A program made the position numbers and the translations under genes. Below, piece by piece: positions 44,373 to 55,000 of a DNA stretch of 64,000 nt. Each line of letters begins with the position of its first letter. The stretch's first letter is position 1. The notes under the pieces are model-generated. The model was not told the DNA's origin. It was given only the letters and a program-made list of their open reading frames with translations, and did no database searches. This stretch comes from Neorhizobium sp. NCHU2750 (GTDB taxonomy: Bacteria > Pseudomonadota > Alphaproteobacteria > Rhizobiales > Rhizobiaceae): positions 2,108,001 to 2,172,000 of the forward strand of contig NZ_CP030827.1 in assembly GCF_003597675.1 (NCBI RefSeq). The letters are read 5' to 3'.

Positions 44373-44487
44373 CCCCTTCACTGGAATACAATCAGGACTG
44401 ACTCGACGGAACGGGACTTCCGCCCGCGGGAACGGCATGGCATAACGCGTCTTACTAAAAGACGTTAACAGGGAAAGACAGGACCGC

Positions 44488-44991
44488 ATGGCTCAGGATC
44501 ATATCCGTTACGATATTCTGGCACAGGATGCGCTCAGAGGCGTCATTCGAAAGGTTCTCTCCGAAGTCGCGGCCACCGGCCGTCTGCCCGGCGATCATCA
44601 TTTCTTCATCACCTTCCTGACCAATGCGCCGGGTGTGCGGATCTCCCAGCACCTCAAGGCCAAGTACAACGAGCAGATGACCATCGTCGTTCAGCACCAG
44701 TTCTGGGACCTGAAGGTGACGGATACCCAGTTCGAGATCGGCCTCTCCTTCTCTGATACGCCCGAACGCCTGGTCATCCCCTTCAATGCCATCCGCGGTT
44801 TCTATGACCCGTCGGTGAATTTCGAACTGGAATTCGAGGTGCCGCTGACGGAAGAAGAGGAAGCCTCCGCCGAAATCACCGCCATTCCGGTCGATGCCGC
44901 CGCCAAGCCTTCCGAGCCCGCCAAGGAAAACGGCGAGGAAAAGAAGGAAGGCTCCGTCGTTTCGCTCGATTCGTTCCGCAAGAAGCAGTAG
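44488..44991 (+). CDS. sspB: SspB-like ClpXP adaptor
   Basis: A 167-residue protein of the SspB family (alpha type). A folded domain of about 110 residues contains ITFLTNAPGVRIS and FDLSFS-like strands (FEIGLSFSDTPERLVIPFNAI). An acidic, disordered linker follows, ending in the short VSLDSFRKKQ tail that resembles the ClpX-docking peptide. SspB tethers ssrA-tagged proteins to ClpXP. It lies about 115 bases after the tmRNA coding piece. Start ATG at 44488 with AGGA ahead. Its natural partner is the host tag; the island changes one tag residue. Confidence 0.92.
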   Translation: MAQDHIRYDILAQDALRGVIRKVLSEVAATGRLPGDHHFFITFLTNAPGVRISQHLKAKYNEQMTIVVQHQFWDLKVTDTQFEIGLSFSDTPERLVIPFNAIRGFYDPSVNFELEFEVPLTEEEEASAEITAIPVDAAAKPSEPAKENGEEKKEGSVVSLDSFRKKQ

Positions 44992-45036
44992 CGCAGACCC
45001 GAGGGCGAAAGCCTTCAAGGCGAGAGGAAATGTGCC

Positions 45037-45231
45037 ATGGGTGACGTCGTCAATCTCAGGCAGTTCCGCAAGAGCAAGGCCCGTTCCGAGAAGGAACGGC
45101 AGGCCGAACAGAATCGCCTGAGCCACGGCCGCAGCAAGGTCGAGAAGAACCTCACCGATGCGCTGAACGAGAAGGCTGAGCGTGTCCTTGATCAGGGCAA
45201 GCTCGACAAGTCCCATAACGACACAGATTAG
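45037..45231 (+). CDS. DUF4169 family small protein
   Basis: A 64-residue, highly charged helical protein beginning MGDVVNLRQFRKSKARSEK, which is the DUF4169 pattern common in Rhizobiales. Function unknown. It lies 45 bases after sspB on the same strand, with GAGAGG ahead of the ATG, and probably shares its transcript. Confidence 0.85.
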   Translation: MGDVVNLRQFRKSKARSEKERQAEQNRLSHGRSKVEKNLTDALNEKAERVLDQGKLDKSHNDTD

Positions 45232-45314
45232 GTGGACATTAAGATCTTGTTATCTGTGCCTATTTGGGTCGCTTGACGTCCACCGTTGCGCCAAATTTAT
45301 AGAGGCCCTTGGTC

Positions 45315-45599
45315 ATGATGATCATGGAGCCCCTTTTGATTCACAAGCATTCTGCGACACTTCACGGGCATCGAACGAGCTTCTCTCTCGAAGATGAGTT
45401 CTGGTCCGAACTGAAGACGATCGCCAAGGCACGGGGCATGAGCCTCGCCGGCCTGATCACCGAAATCGATGATGAACGCGGGGGGCTTGGCAATCTCTCG
45501 TCGTCCCTGCGTCTCTATGTTCTTCGCTACCTGAAGAACACGCTCGCGACCGAGAACGAACAGCACGCCAATCCGCAGGCGGCGCTGCCGGCGGCCTGA
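45315..45599 (+). CDS. Ribbon-helix-helix domain protein
   Basis: About 94 residues. The HRTSFSLEDEFWSELKTIAKARGMSLAGLITEID stretch is a ribbon-helix-helix DNA-binding fold of the type annotated in Rhizobiales next to DUF4169. The C-terminal tail is Ala/Pro-rich. Several ATGs at 45315, 45318 and 45324 are possible; the first has AGAGG nine bases ahead. It may regulate the local genes, but the target is unknown. Confidence 0.8.
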   Translation: MMIMEPLLIHKHSATLHGHRTSFSLEDEFWSELKTIAKARGMSLAGLITEIDDERGGLGNLSSSLRLYVLRYLKNTLATENEQHANPQAALPAA

Positions 45600-45600
45600 A

Positions 45601-45635
45601 GCGCGTCGGAGGCTTCAAAACAGCCTCCCACGCGC
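45601..45635. terminator. Bidirectional terminator between RHH gene and asmA-like gene
   Basis: A 13-pair stem, GCGCGT-c-GGAGGCT / AGCCTCC-c-ACGCGC, with a seven-base loop, followed by AATTT, immediately after the RHH stop. It separates two convergent genes. Confidence 0.7.
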
Positions 45636-45773
45636 AATTTCCCAGCCTATCGCATGCCTGCCGAAAGCGCCCCCTCCATCAGGATCGGGCAATCGACAGG
45701 ACAGCCATATCAGGTGTGATACCGGAGCCCTCGGCGCCGTCGCCTGCGCCATCCCACCATTCGCCACAAACGC

Positions 45774-48700
45774 CTATTGGCCAACGCCCGGCAGGCTTTG
45801 TCCGCCGAAGGACGGAGCCGGTTGGGCTCCGGGTGTCAAGTTCTCATCGGTCGGCGGCACGGATAGCTGCGGGCCGTCGCTCTGGCGTTGCCGCTGTTGT
45901 TCTGCAGCCTTGGCGGCTTCTGCCGCAGCCTGCTTCTGCTGCTCTTCCGTGGCGGCCTGTCTTGCCTTTTCCGCTGCCCGCTCGGACGCATTGAAATTAT
46001 AAAGCGCCACCTCGCGGCGCAGCCTCTGCTTTTCCAGCACGCTCGACTGCAGCATCTCCACCCGGCGACGCTCCTGTTCATAGGCGCGCATCGACAGGAA
46101 ATTGGAGAGCGCGGAAACGTCGAGGCGCTCCTTCGGCGCCGAATAATCGCCGGAATAGTTGAGACGGATCGTCGGATCGCCGCCGGCAATCGCCTCGTCC
46201 TTGGCGTCATAGGTGGCCGCGATCGAGGCATCCATCCCGCCATCGGCGAGATCGGCATGCCCCTCACCCGTCAGCACGAGGCCACGAGCGGGAACCTTCA
46301 CCTCCTGCGCCCTGATATCGCCGCCGGTGATAGTCACCGGAATGCTGACCTGTCCCAGATCGAGACTGCCACGATGGACGATATCGGCAACACGCGCGGC
46401 AACCTTGCCCTCGTTCACCTCGCCCTTGGCGGCATCGGTGGATGCCATCACCTGCGACAGGAGATCGGGATTAATCCCGTCCACCGAAAGGCTCGCCAAC
46501 CGGATCGTGCCCGAACCGCTCAGCGCCGCAAGCAGGTCCCGCATATTGGCGCCGCTCGCCTCCGCCGACGCACCGAGGCTCACCCTGCCGCTCGCCACGG
46601 GCTTGCCGCCACGCTGCCAGGCGATAGAGCCAAGATCGGCATTGTCCACCTTGAGCTTGGTCTGCAGGATGCCCGTATGGTTGGCGTTGGAGATCAGCAT
46701 CTTTCCGCCGATCTTGCCGCCATGCCAGTCGCCGCTCATCTCATCGAGCGAAATTCCGCCCTGCTGGTGAGCGAGTTTCGTTTGGAAATTGGCAATCGTC
46801 CCCATTTCATCGGCATGAAATGCATGTGCCTTCAGGTCGAGGGCCAGCTGCGCATCGCCGAACATCGGCAGCGAGAATGCATCGGCTGACGGTTTTCCTG
46901 TAGCCGCATCGGTCAGCGGTCCGAACACGGCCTCACCCAGCCAGCCGAGATCGACCGTGTCGACATCGAGCCCGCCGGCGGCCTTGAGATTGGCAGCCGT
47001 CCGGTCGATCGACAGCCTGCCCGTGAAATTGTTGCCGTCTGCCTGACCGTGCAGCGCCGAAATGTTGATCGCCTTGTCATTGATGGCGAGATCGGACTGG
47101 ATATCGACCGGCAAGCCGCCGCCGAACTGCGGAATGCTGATGCCGGTGAGCAGCAGATAGGGTTCGATATCCTGGCTCTTCAATTCCACATGCCCGCGCC
47201 CGGCGGCGAAATCTGAGGCATCCAGCGATATGTCACCGCCTGCCGCAAGCGTGGTCCGCGCAGTGGCGAAGGCGAGCTTCGTTTTCGCTGCCCCTTCGGC
47301 AGGCTTGTTGACATCGAGCGACAGCGTGCCCGCCCCGTCTGCGCCGAACGGCAATATGTCGATACCGGCCTGGCCGAGCAGCACTTCCGAATGCGGATTG
47401 GCAAGCGAAGCGGCAAGCGTCATCGCGTTCCCGCCGGTCAGGTCGAAGAGCGTCGGAAGATCGACGGAAGCGTTGACGCTGCTGCCGTTGACGGTGCCGG
47501 TCACCTTGGCCGCCAGCCCACCGCCCCCCTGCCCGACCGTCAGGTCAGCCGAGAGATCCGCCTTGGAATAATATCCGGCATTTGCAGCCAGCCGGTCGAG
47601 AACCGGATGTTCCGGCAATTGCTGTTTCAGCATCGCCATGAACGCCGTTGGATCGGCCGACTGGAAATGCACCTTGGCCGTGCCCTTATAGTCGAGCAGA
47701 GATCCCTCGACCTGCCCCACCGCCGAGACCTTGGCACCGGCAATGTCACCCGCCGAAAGATGGCCGAGCGACAGAACACCGCCGGCCATTGTGAAGGCCG
47801 TATCGACATTCTCCGCGGTCACCCCGAAGGCGGTGAATTTCTGCGCCTTGAGCTTGGCCTCGAGCCTGTGGTCCAGCACGCTGCGGCCCGCATCCTCGCC
47901 GGTCACCAGCGAGCCGAGCGCACGCATCGCATCGAGATCAATCTCGTCGCCGGACAGATCGAGTGAAAGGCTCTGCGGCTGGCCGGCCTGGGAATGCCGT
48001 TCGATATCGCCCTTCAGCGTTGCCGGGCCGATCGAGAGTTCGAGATCGGCGAAACGCTGGCGTTCCGTCGTCAGATCCACATCGGCGGAAAAGCCGGCCG
48101 TGCGAAGCTGCCGGATCGCCGGATCCACATGTCCGGACAACCAGTCGGCAAGTCCGGACGGCTGCGTCGAGGCAAACAGCATATTGCCCTTGAAGGACGG
48201 CTTGCCCTCCAGAACCAGCGCCCCGCTTGCTTCCATTTTCGTCCGGCCGGGGAAGGTCGCCACGGCCTTGTCCACCGTCCAGCCGGCACCGGCCGGCCTG
48301 ACATCGAGCTGGATGTCGCGAATGGTCGTGTCGTTCCAGATGACCGCAGGAAGCTTGAGGCTGGCATGACCGGGAACCTGCGGGATCGGGATCGAGGCCG
48401 CCATCTCGACGAAGGCATGCAGCCGTCTCTGGGCGGAACTTGCCGCATCGCGGCTGGTCTTGCCGCGCTCTCCCTGCTGCTGGCCGATATGGTTGGCGTC
48501 GATCTGCTGCCCCTCGGCCGTCAGCAGGAATTCCGGCTTCACGCCCGTATCGAGCGTCGCCTCTCCCGTCACCACATAGGGATCGTTGAGCGCACCCGCT
48601 TCCAGACGGTAGTCGGAAACGCGGATACGGTCATTGGTGAGCTCGAACGTGCCCTTTACGCGCGGGGCCGGAGGCGGCGCGTTGACCGGCTCGGTATCGT

Positions 48701-49448
48701 CCTCTTCCTGCAGCACATTGGCGGTAAAATTGCCGCCATAGGTCGGCACGTTGTCTGCAAGCGCCAGGTCGCCATCGAGATTGACTTCCAGCGGCGCTGC
48801 ATCCGGCCAGACCCTCAGCCGCAGCGGCAGCTTTTTCTCCTCGACATTGGCAGCACCGGTCACGAGGCTGAAATGCGCCTCCTCGCCGTCGAGCGTGGCA
48901 TTGCCTTCGCCGCGCCACGGCCCGGCAAGCGACTGAGCCGACATTTCAGCCGTCAGCCCGGTCAGGCTGCGCGATCGCCCCGACTGCTCGTCGACAAGAT
49001 CGACGGAAGCATTGGTGACATGCACGTCCTCGATGACGACGACCCGCGTTGGAATGGCGGGTTTGCTGCCACGCATCCAGTCGAGCGTACCGTCCTTCAG
49101 GATATGCACCCTGACCTTCGGATCGTCGATGCGCATATCGAAGATCCGCGCCTCGCCGGAGAGAAACGGCGCAAGCTCCATGTCCATGGAGAAGCTGGCA
49201 ATCTGCGCCAGCGGCTTGCCTTCCGCATCGGGGCCGATGCGCACGTCATGCAGCGTGATCGACGGGAATGGCAGGATACGGGCATCGACCTTGCCATGCA
49301 CCGACACTTTCTTGCCGAGCATGCGGCTCGCCTGCTCTTCGAATTCCACCCGAAAACTCGACCAGTCGAGAAAGAACGGCGCAAGCAGCGCGGCGAAAAG
49401 CACCACGACGATCACGCCGCCGATTGCCAGCATCACCCGTCCGATCAC
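45774..49448 (-). CDS. AsmA-family protein
   Basis: A 1224-residue envelope protein with a single N-terminal membrane anchor (about residues 5-28). The AsmA N-domain follows (SVHGKVDARILPFPSITLHDVRIG). A very long beta-rich body and the C-terminal AsmA domain come next, ending in a Gln/Ala-rich coiled coil (about residues 1130-1190) and a Pro/Gly tail. AsmA-like proteins lie in the periplasm and are linked to phospholipid transport and outer-membrane homeostasis. No close operon partner; the FAD oxidase gene lies 55 bases upstream on the same strand. Confidence 0.88.
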   Translation of the reverse strand: MIGRVMLAIGGVIVVVLFAALLAPFFLDWSSFRVEFEEQASRMLGKKVSVHGKVDARILPFPSITLHDVRIGPDAEGKPLAQIASFSMDMELAPFLSGEARIFDMRIDDPKVRVHILKDGTLDWMRGSKPAIPTRVVVIEDVHVTNASVDLVDEQSGRSRSLTGLTAEMSAQSLAGPWRGEGNATLDGEEAHFSLVTGAANVEEKKLPLRLRVWPDAAPLEVNLDGDLALADNVPTYGGNFTANVLQEEDDTEPVNAPPPAPRVKGTFELTNDRIRVSDYRLEAGALNDPYVVTGEATLDTGVKPEFLLTAEGQQIDANHIGQQQGERGKTSRDAASSAQRRLHAFVEMAASIPIPQVPGHASLKLPAVIWNDTTIRDIQLDVRPAGAGWTVDKAVATFPGRTKMEASGALVLEGKPSFKGNMLFASTQPSGLADWLSGHVDPAIRQLRTAGFSADVDLTTERQRFADLELSIGPATLKGDIERHSQAGQPQSLSLDLSGDEIDLDAMRALGSLVTGEDAGRSVLDHRLEAKLKAQKFTAFGVTAENVDTAFTMAGGVLSLGHLSAGDIAGAKVSAVGQVEGSLLDYKGTAKVHFQSADPTAFMAMLKQQLPEHPVLDRLAANAGYYSKADLSADLTVGQGGGGLAAKVTGTVNGSSVNASVDLPTLFDLTGGNAMTLAASLANPHSEVLLGQAGIDILPFGADGAGTLSLDVNKPAEGAAKTKLAFATARTTLAAGGDISLDASDFAAGRGHVELKSQDIEPYLLLTGISIPQFGGGLPVDIQSDLAINDKAINISALHGQADGNNFTGRLSIDRTAANLKAAGGLDVDTVDLGWLGEAVFGPLTDAATGKPSADAFSLPMFGDAQLALDLKAHAFHADEMGTIANFQTKLAHQQGGISLDEMSGDWHGGKIGGKMLISNANHTGILQTKLKVDNADLGSIAWQRGGKPVASGRVSLGASAEASGANMRDLLAALSGSGTIRLASLSVDGINPDLLSQVMASTDAAKGEVNEGKVAARVADIVHRGSLDLGQVSIPVTITGGDIRAQEVKVPARGLVLTGEGHADLADGGMDASIAATYDAKDEAIAGGDPTIRLNYSGDYSAPKERLDVSALSNFLSMRAYEQERRRVEMLQSSVLEKQRLRREVALYNFNASERAAEKARQAATEEQQKQAAAEAAKAAEQQRQRQSDGPQLSVPPTDENLTPGAQPAPSFGGQSLPGVGQ

Positions 49449-49503
49449 CGTTCCCGTTCTCCTTTTCTCTCAACAGACTAGACGATCATCCGTGTCGTTC
49501 AAG

Positions 49504-50922
49504 TCACGGCTGCGCCATCCGGAAGATCTTGCCTGGGTTGAATATATTGTCGGGATCGAGCCCCTTCTTGACCGAGCGCATCACGTCGACGGCGCCACCC
49601 AGTTCCTCGTCGAGATAGGACATCTTGCCCTGGCCGACCCCATGCTCGCCGGTGCAGGTGCCATCCATGGCGAGTGCCCTGCGGCTGAGGCGCGCCGTAA
49701 AGGCCTCGACAGTGGCGACCGATTCCGGGCTCTTGTCGTCGAACAGCACGAGAACATGGAAATTTCCATCCCCGGCATGACCGACGATCGGCGCAAGAAG
49801 GCCGCATTCCTGAATGTCGGCCTGGGTCTCGGCCACGCATTCGGCAAGCCGCGAGATCGGCACGCAGACATCGGTCGAGAGACCGTTGAGCGAAGGATCG
49901 AGCGCCCGCCCAGCCCAATAGGCATTGTGCCGGGCGTTCCACAGCTTGGTGCGTTCTTCCGCATTGGCGGTCCACTGGAATTCGTCGCCGCCGCATTCCG
50001 CGGCAATCTCGGCGAACTGCTCGGACTGGATACGCACCGTATCCTCCGTCCCGTGGAATTCGAGAAACAGCGTCGGCTTTTCCGGATAGGACAGGTTGGA
50101 ATAGGCGTTGCAGGCGCGGATCTGCACGTCGTCGAGAAGCTCGATACGCGCTACCGGAATCCCCATCTGGATCGTCATGATGACAGCATTGCAGGCCGCC
50201 TCGACGCTCGGGAAGGCGCAGACGCCGCCGCCGATCTTTTCCGGAATGCCCTGCAGCCTCAGCGTCACCGAGGTGATCACACCGAGCGTGCCTTCGGCCC
50301 CGACGAAAAGCCGTGTCAGGTCATAACCGGCGGAGGATTTCTTCGCCCGCCGTGCGGTGCGGATCTCTTCGCCATCGGCGGTCACCACGGTCAGCGCCAG
50401 CACGTTGTCCTTCATCGTGCCATACCGGACGGCATTGGTGCCCGAAGCGCGGGTCGAAGCCATGCCGCCGATCGTTGCATTGGCGCCCGGATCGATCGGA
50501 AAGAACAGGCCGGTGTCGCGCAGTTCGCGGTTCAGTTCCTCGCGGGTAATCCCCGGCTCGACGGTCACGTCGAGATCCTCAGGGCTGATGCGCAGCACCT
50601 TGTTCATCCGCGAGAAATCGACGGAAATTCCGCCCGACGGAGCGTTGACCTGTCCCTCGAGCGACGATCCGACCCCGAAGGGAATGATTGGCACGCGATG
50701 GTCCGCGCAGGCCCTGACGACGGCCTTCACCTCGTCGTTGGTCTCGACGAAAACAACGCCATCGGGCAATTGCGCAGGCAGGTAGGTCGTCGTGTGAGCA
50801 TGTTGTTCACGAAACGACTGGCCGGTCTGGAAGCGCTCCCCGAATGCCTGCTTCAAAATACCGAGGACGGCGGCGATGCCCTCCTCGTTGCGAAGGCCTG
50901 CCTTCACGTCCCGAATTGCCAT
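49504..50922 (-). CDS. FAD-linked oxidase, D-lactate/2-hydroxyacid dehydrogenase type
   Basis: A 472-residue flavoprotein of the FAD_binding_4 / FAD-oxidase C family (GlcD/Dld-like). FAD contacts are seen in PFGVGSSLEGQV, PGITREELN and GGMASTRASGTNAVRYG; the catalytic C-terminal domain carries VGHAGDGNFH and EHGVGQGK. It probably oxidises D-lactate or a related 2-hydroxyacid and passes electrons to the respiratory chain. The ATG at 50922 is chosen because AGGAG lies nine bases ahead; in-frame ATG at 50940 is the alternative. Confidence 0.88.
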   Translation of the reverse strand: MAIRDVKAGLRNEEGIAAVLGILKQAFGERFQTGQSFREQHAHTTTYLPAQLPDGVVFVETNDEVKAVVRACADHRVPIIPFGVGSSLEGQVNAPSGGISVDFSRMNKVLRISPEDLDVTVEPGITREELNRELRDTGLFFPIDPGANATIGGMASTRASGTNAVRYGTMKDNVLALTVVTADGEEIRTARRAKKSSAGYDLTRLFVGAEGTLGVITSVTLRLQGIPEKIGGGVCAFPSVEAACNAVIMTIQMGIPVARIELLDDVQIRACNAYSNLSYPEKPTLFLEFHGTEDTVRIQSEQFAEIAAECGGDEFQWTANAEERTKLWNARHNAYWAGRALDPSLNGLSTDVCVPISRLAECVAETQADIQECGLLAPIVGHAGDGNFHVLVLFDDKSPESVATVEAFTARLSRRALAMDGTCTGEHGVGQGKMSYLDEELGGAVDVMRSVKKGLDPDNIFNPGKIFRMAQP

Positions 50923-51123
50923 CTCGATAGTCTCCTGCATGCTGAGCAGGAAACTGGTTATGGGACAAGGACTTGTTTGTCCAGTGACAACAGCCCTCCA
51001 GCGGTTCGCTCGGCCCCTGCGGGCAGCCGCCACCGCGACCGTTCAAAAACGCGAGAGCATCTTGATCGCTTTACCGCCTGCGTTACCAATGGCGCAAGGA
51101 TTTAAGCATTGAAGGAGCCGGAC

Positions 51124-51954
51124 ATGGCAACGATCGGAATTATTGGCGCGGGTGCCATGGGCAGCGGGATCGGCGGATTACTCGCGAGCAACGGTGCGAC
51201 GGTCCTGACCGACCTCGAACATCGCTCCCCCGCGACGGTGAGTCGGGCGGAAGCTGCAGGCATGACCGCTGCGACACTCGCCCAATTGCTCGATGCCGAG
51301 ATCGTCCTGTCCATCGTGCCGCCGGCGGAAGCCGTGGCCGTGGCCCGGCGCTTTGCCGACGAGGCACGGCGGCAGGATCGCTCTGCGGTCTATGTCGACT
51401 GCAACGCCATCTCGCCCGCAACCATGAAAGAGGTCGCCGAGACGTTCATCGGCACGAAGGTCGAGGTGCTGGATGGCTGCGTGATCGGTCTGCCACCGAG
51501 CGGAGGCAAGCCCCCCAAACTTTATGTCAGTTCCGACGCCGACAATCGCACGTCAACGCTTGGTCAGCACGGACTGCCGGTCCGCACGGTTTCCGGCGGC
51601 ATCGGCGCCGCCTCGGCCCTGAAGATGTGCTATGCGGGCATCAACAAGGGCCTGACGGGCCTTGGCACGGCCATGATGCTCGCCGCCATCCGCAGTGGCG
51701 CCGACGAGAGCTTGAAGTCGGAACTGGCCGAGAGCGCGCCGGCTGTCGACAAGAAGCTGACAGGCAGCATTCCTGACATGTATCCCAAGGCCTATCGCTG
51801 GGTTGCCGAAATGGAGGAGATCGCCGATTTCCTCGGTGACAAGGATCCCGCCTCGCTGATTTTTCGCGGCATGGCCGGGCTATTCCAGCAAATGGCCGAT
51901 GATCGTCAGAATGGCGGCGAACTCGCAGCCGAACTCAACCGCCTGCTCGCCTGA
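51124..51954 (+). CDS. NAD(P)-dependent oxidoreductase, 3-hydroxyisobutyrate dehydrogenase-like
   Basis: A 276-residue protein. The N-terminal Rossmann domain has GAGAMGSGIGG (residues about 7-17). The second half is a helical domain of the DUF1932 kind (KMCYAGINKGLTGLGTAMM). Family members reduce or oxidise beta-hydroxyacids; the substrate is unknown here. Start ATG at 51124 has AAGGAG seven bases ahead; a TTG at 51109 is less likely. Divergent from the FAD oxidase gene across about 200 bases. Confidence 0.82.
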   Translation: MATIGIIGAGAMGSGIGGLLASNGATVLTDLEHRSPATVSRAEAAGMTAATLAQLLDAEIVLSIVPPAEAVAVARRFADEARRQDRSAVYVDCNAISPATMKEVAETFIGTKVEVLDGCVIGLPPSGGKPPKLYVSSDADNRTSTLGQHGLPVRTVSGGIGAASALKMCYAGINKGLTGLGTAMMLAAIRSGADESLKSELAESAPAVDKKLTGSIPDMYPKAYRWVAEMEEIADFLGDKDPASLIFRGMAGLFQQMADDRQNGGELAAELNRLLA

Positions 51955-52015
51955 GCATACCCCCTCGGTCCTCACGAAGATGGAGCCGGTACGGCACATG
52001 CCGCCCCCGGCACCC

Positions 52016-55000
52016 TTATTCCGCCGCCATCAGCGGCGGATGCCCGCGGTCGTTGGCACGACCCTTCTTGGCATTTTCCAGTTCGTGATGCAGCCGCGCT
52101 TCCTCATGCGCCTGAGGCTTGGCGAAGCGGGCAAGCAGGAGATAGGCGACCGGCGTGATATAGAGCGTCACCAATGTCGCAAAGCCGAGCCCGCCGACGA
52201 TCACCCATCCGAGCGCGATGCGCGCTTCCGCCCCGGCCCCCTTGGCAAGAACCAGCGGCACCCCGCCAATAACGGTGGCGATCATCGTCATCATCACCGG
52301 CCGCAGGCGCAGAGAGCAGGCCCGCTCGATCGCTTCGCGGCAATTGGCGCCTTCGTTGCGCAGGTGATTGGCGAATTCGACGATCAGGATACCGTTCTTC
52401 GCCATCACCCCGACAAGCAGCACAAGCCCGATCTGGCTGTAGACGTTGAGGCTCGACCCGGTGAGAACCAGCGCGAAGGCGGCACAGGCGAGCCCCAGCG
52501 GCACAGTCGACATGATGATGACCGACGACAGCACGCTTTCGAACTGCGCGGCGAGCACGAGAAAGATGATGGCGATGGCAAAGCCGAAGGTCAGCGCCAT
52601 GCCGCTCGAATTTTCCTTCAGCGTCGCCGCTTCCGCCAGAGGAATGAGGCGCGATCCCGGCGGCAATAGCGGCTGCGCCAGCGCCGTGGCGGTCTCGACC
52701 GCCTGCCCGAGCGACACGCCCTCCTTGAGCCCGGCGGAAAACGACACGGCAGCCAGCCGCTGCTCGCGGTTCAGCCGCGGTGCGACGGCCTTCTCCTCCA
52801 GCGTGGCGACCGTCGCAAGCGGCACCATCCGGCCATCCTTGGCCTTGAGGAAGATGTTTTCGAGATCCGTCGGATCGTCGATCGGCCGTGTCGTGGAGGT
52901 AAGCTTGACCGGTGTCGCCTCGCCATCGACGAACACGTCCACCACGGAACGCCCTTCCAGCAGGGACTGGAGCGACGTGCCGAGATTGGTGATGTCGATG
53001 CCGAGATCGGACGCTTTCTCGCGGTCGACCGACACGAAGATCTGCGCCTGGCTCGGCTCGTTATTGAGCCGCGGCGTGTCGAACAGGCCGCTCAGCCGCA
53101 ACTGGTCGACGAGCTTGAGCGCGGCATCGGTCAGCTGCTCGTGGTTGGTGCCGACCAGCGCCATCTGCAGCCCGTTGCCGGCACCGCGGATGCGCAGACT
53201 GTTCTGCTGCTGGGCAAAGGCTCGCAGCGCCGGCACGGTGGCGGTGGCGGCATTGATGTCCTTGACGATCTCCGCCTGGCTCCGGTCGCGCTCCGACCAT
53301 GGCGCAAGCGTCAGCACAATGAAACCGTTATTGGTGGCGCCCCCCTGCCCCGAGATCGAATAGATATTGCGGATCTCGCCGGCATCGACCAGCGGCTTCA
53401 GCTTCTCTTCGATCTGCTGCAGCTTGTCGCGCATATATTGCAGGCTGATCCCCTCCGGCGCCGTGGCACGCAGGAACACCATGGCGCGATCTTCCGTCGG
53501 CGTCAGCTCGCTCTTCACCGTCTTGAACGCCATGAACCCGGCGGCGCCGAAAACGAGCGCCACCACGACGACGATGAACGGCGCCCCGAGACATGCATGC
53601 AGCGTCACCCGGTAAAATCGGGCAAACAGGGTGCCGAAACGCCCGAGCAGACCATCCTGCCTTTCGCGGATCGGCTTCGTCAGCATGCGCGATGCGAGCA
53701 TCGGGCAAAGCGTCAGCGCGGTGATCGACGAAAGCGCCACGGCAAAGGCCAGCACGAAGCCGAATTCGCGGAACAGCCCGCCCATCTGGCCGGGCAGGAA
53801 GGAGAGCGGAATGAAGACAGCGGCAAGCGTCGCCGTCGTCGCCAGCACGGCGAAAAACACTTCCTGCGTCCCAAGCACGGCCGCAGCCCGTGGCCCCATG
53901 CCCTCGGCCCGTCGCCGGACGATGTTTTCCAACACGACGATCGCGTCATCCACCACCAGACCTGTTGCCAGCACGATGGCAAGCAGCGTCAGGATGTTGA
54001 TCGAGAAGCCGACGAGATAGATCGCCACCAGCGTGCCGATCAGCGCCACCGGCATGGTGAGCGCCGGGATCAGCGTCGCCTTCCAGTCGCGCAGGAAGAG
54101 GAAGATGACGATGACGACGATGGTACCCGACAGTGCCAGCGCGATTTCCACCTCATGCAGGGCGCCTTCGATGAACACCGCATCGTCGCTGGTAATGGCG
54201 ATCCTGGTGCCCTCCGGCAGGCCCTTCTGCAACTCTGCGACGGCCGCCCGAACCCCTTCCGAAATGCTGAGCGTGTTCGATTGCGCCTGCCGCAGCACGC
54301 CGAGCCCGACGCCCTGCACGCCATTGGATCGAAGCGCCGTCGTGCCGTCGTCCGGCCCGAGCATGACGGTCGCGACATCACGCAGCCGCACATTGTCGCC
54401 GAGCATCACATTCTCGAAGTCTTCCGGCTTGGTCAGGCTCGCGGTCGCGCGCACGACGATATCCTGCGTCGACGATTCCAGCGAGCCGGCGGGAACGTCC
54501 ATCGCCGCCGTATCGAGCGCGGTGGCAAGATCGGCAATCGTCAGGCCACGACTTGCGAGCGCCACCTGGTTGACGTCGACGCGGAACACCTTTTCCTGGT
54601 CGCCATAGAGTTCCACATCCGCCACGCCGTCGACCGCCGCAAGCCGGTCAGAAACCTCGTTGTCGACGAGCAGCGTCAGGTCCTCCATCGACAGGGTCGA
54701 GGAGGTGACGGCAAGCCGCATGATCGGCTGGCTGTCGGAATCGGCCTTGATGATGCGTGGTTCGTCGACATCCTCCGGCAACTGGTTCGTCACGCGGCCG
54801 AGCGCATCGCGCACATCGTTGGCGGCGACGGCAAGATCGGCGGTATCGTTGAATTCCAGCGTCACCCGGCTCTGGCCGAATTGCGATTCCGACGAGATCG
54901 CCTTCAGCCCGCTGACGCGCGCGACAGCCCCCTCGATGACATCGGTCACCTCCTGGTCCATCGTCTGGGCCGACGCACCGTCATAGGTGGTGCGGATCGT

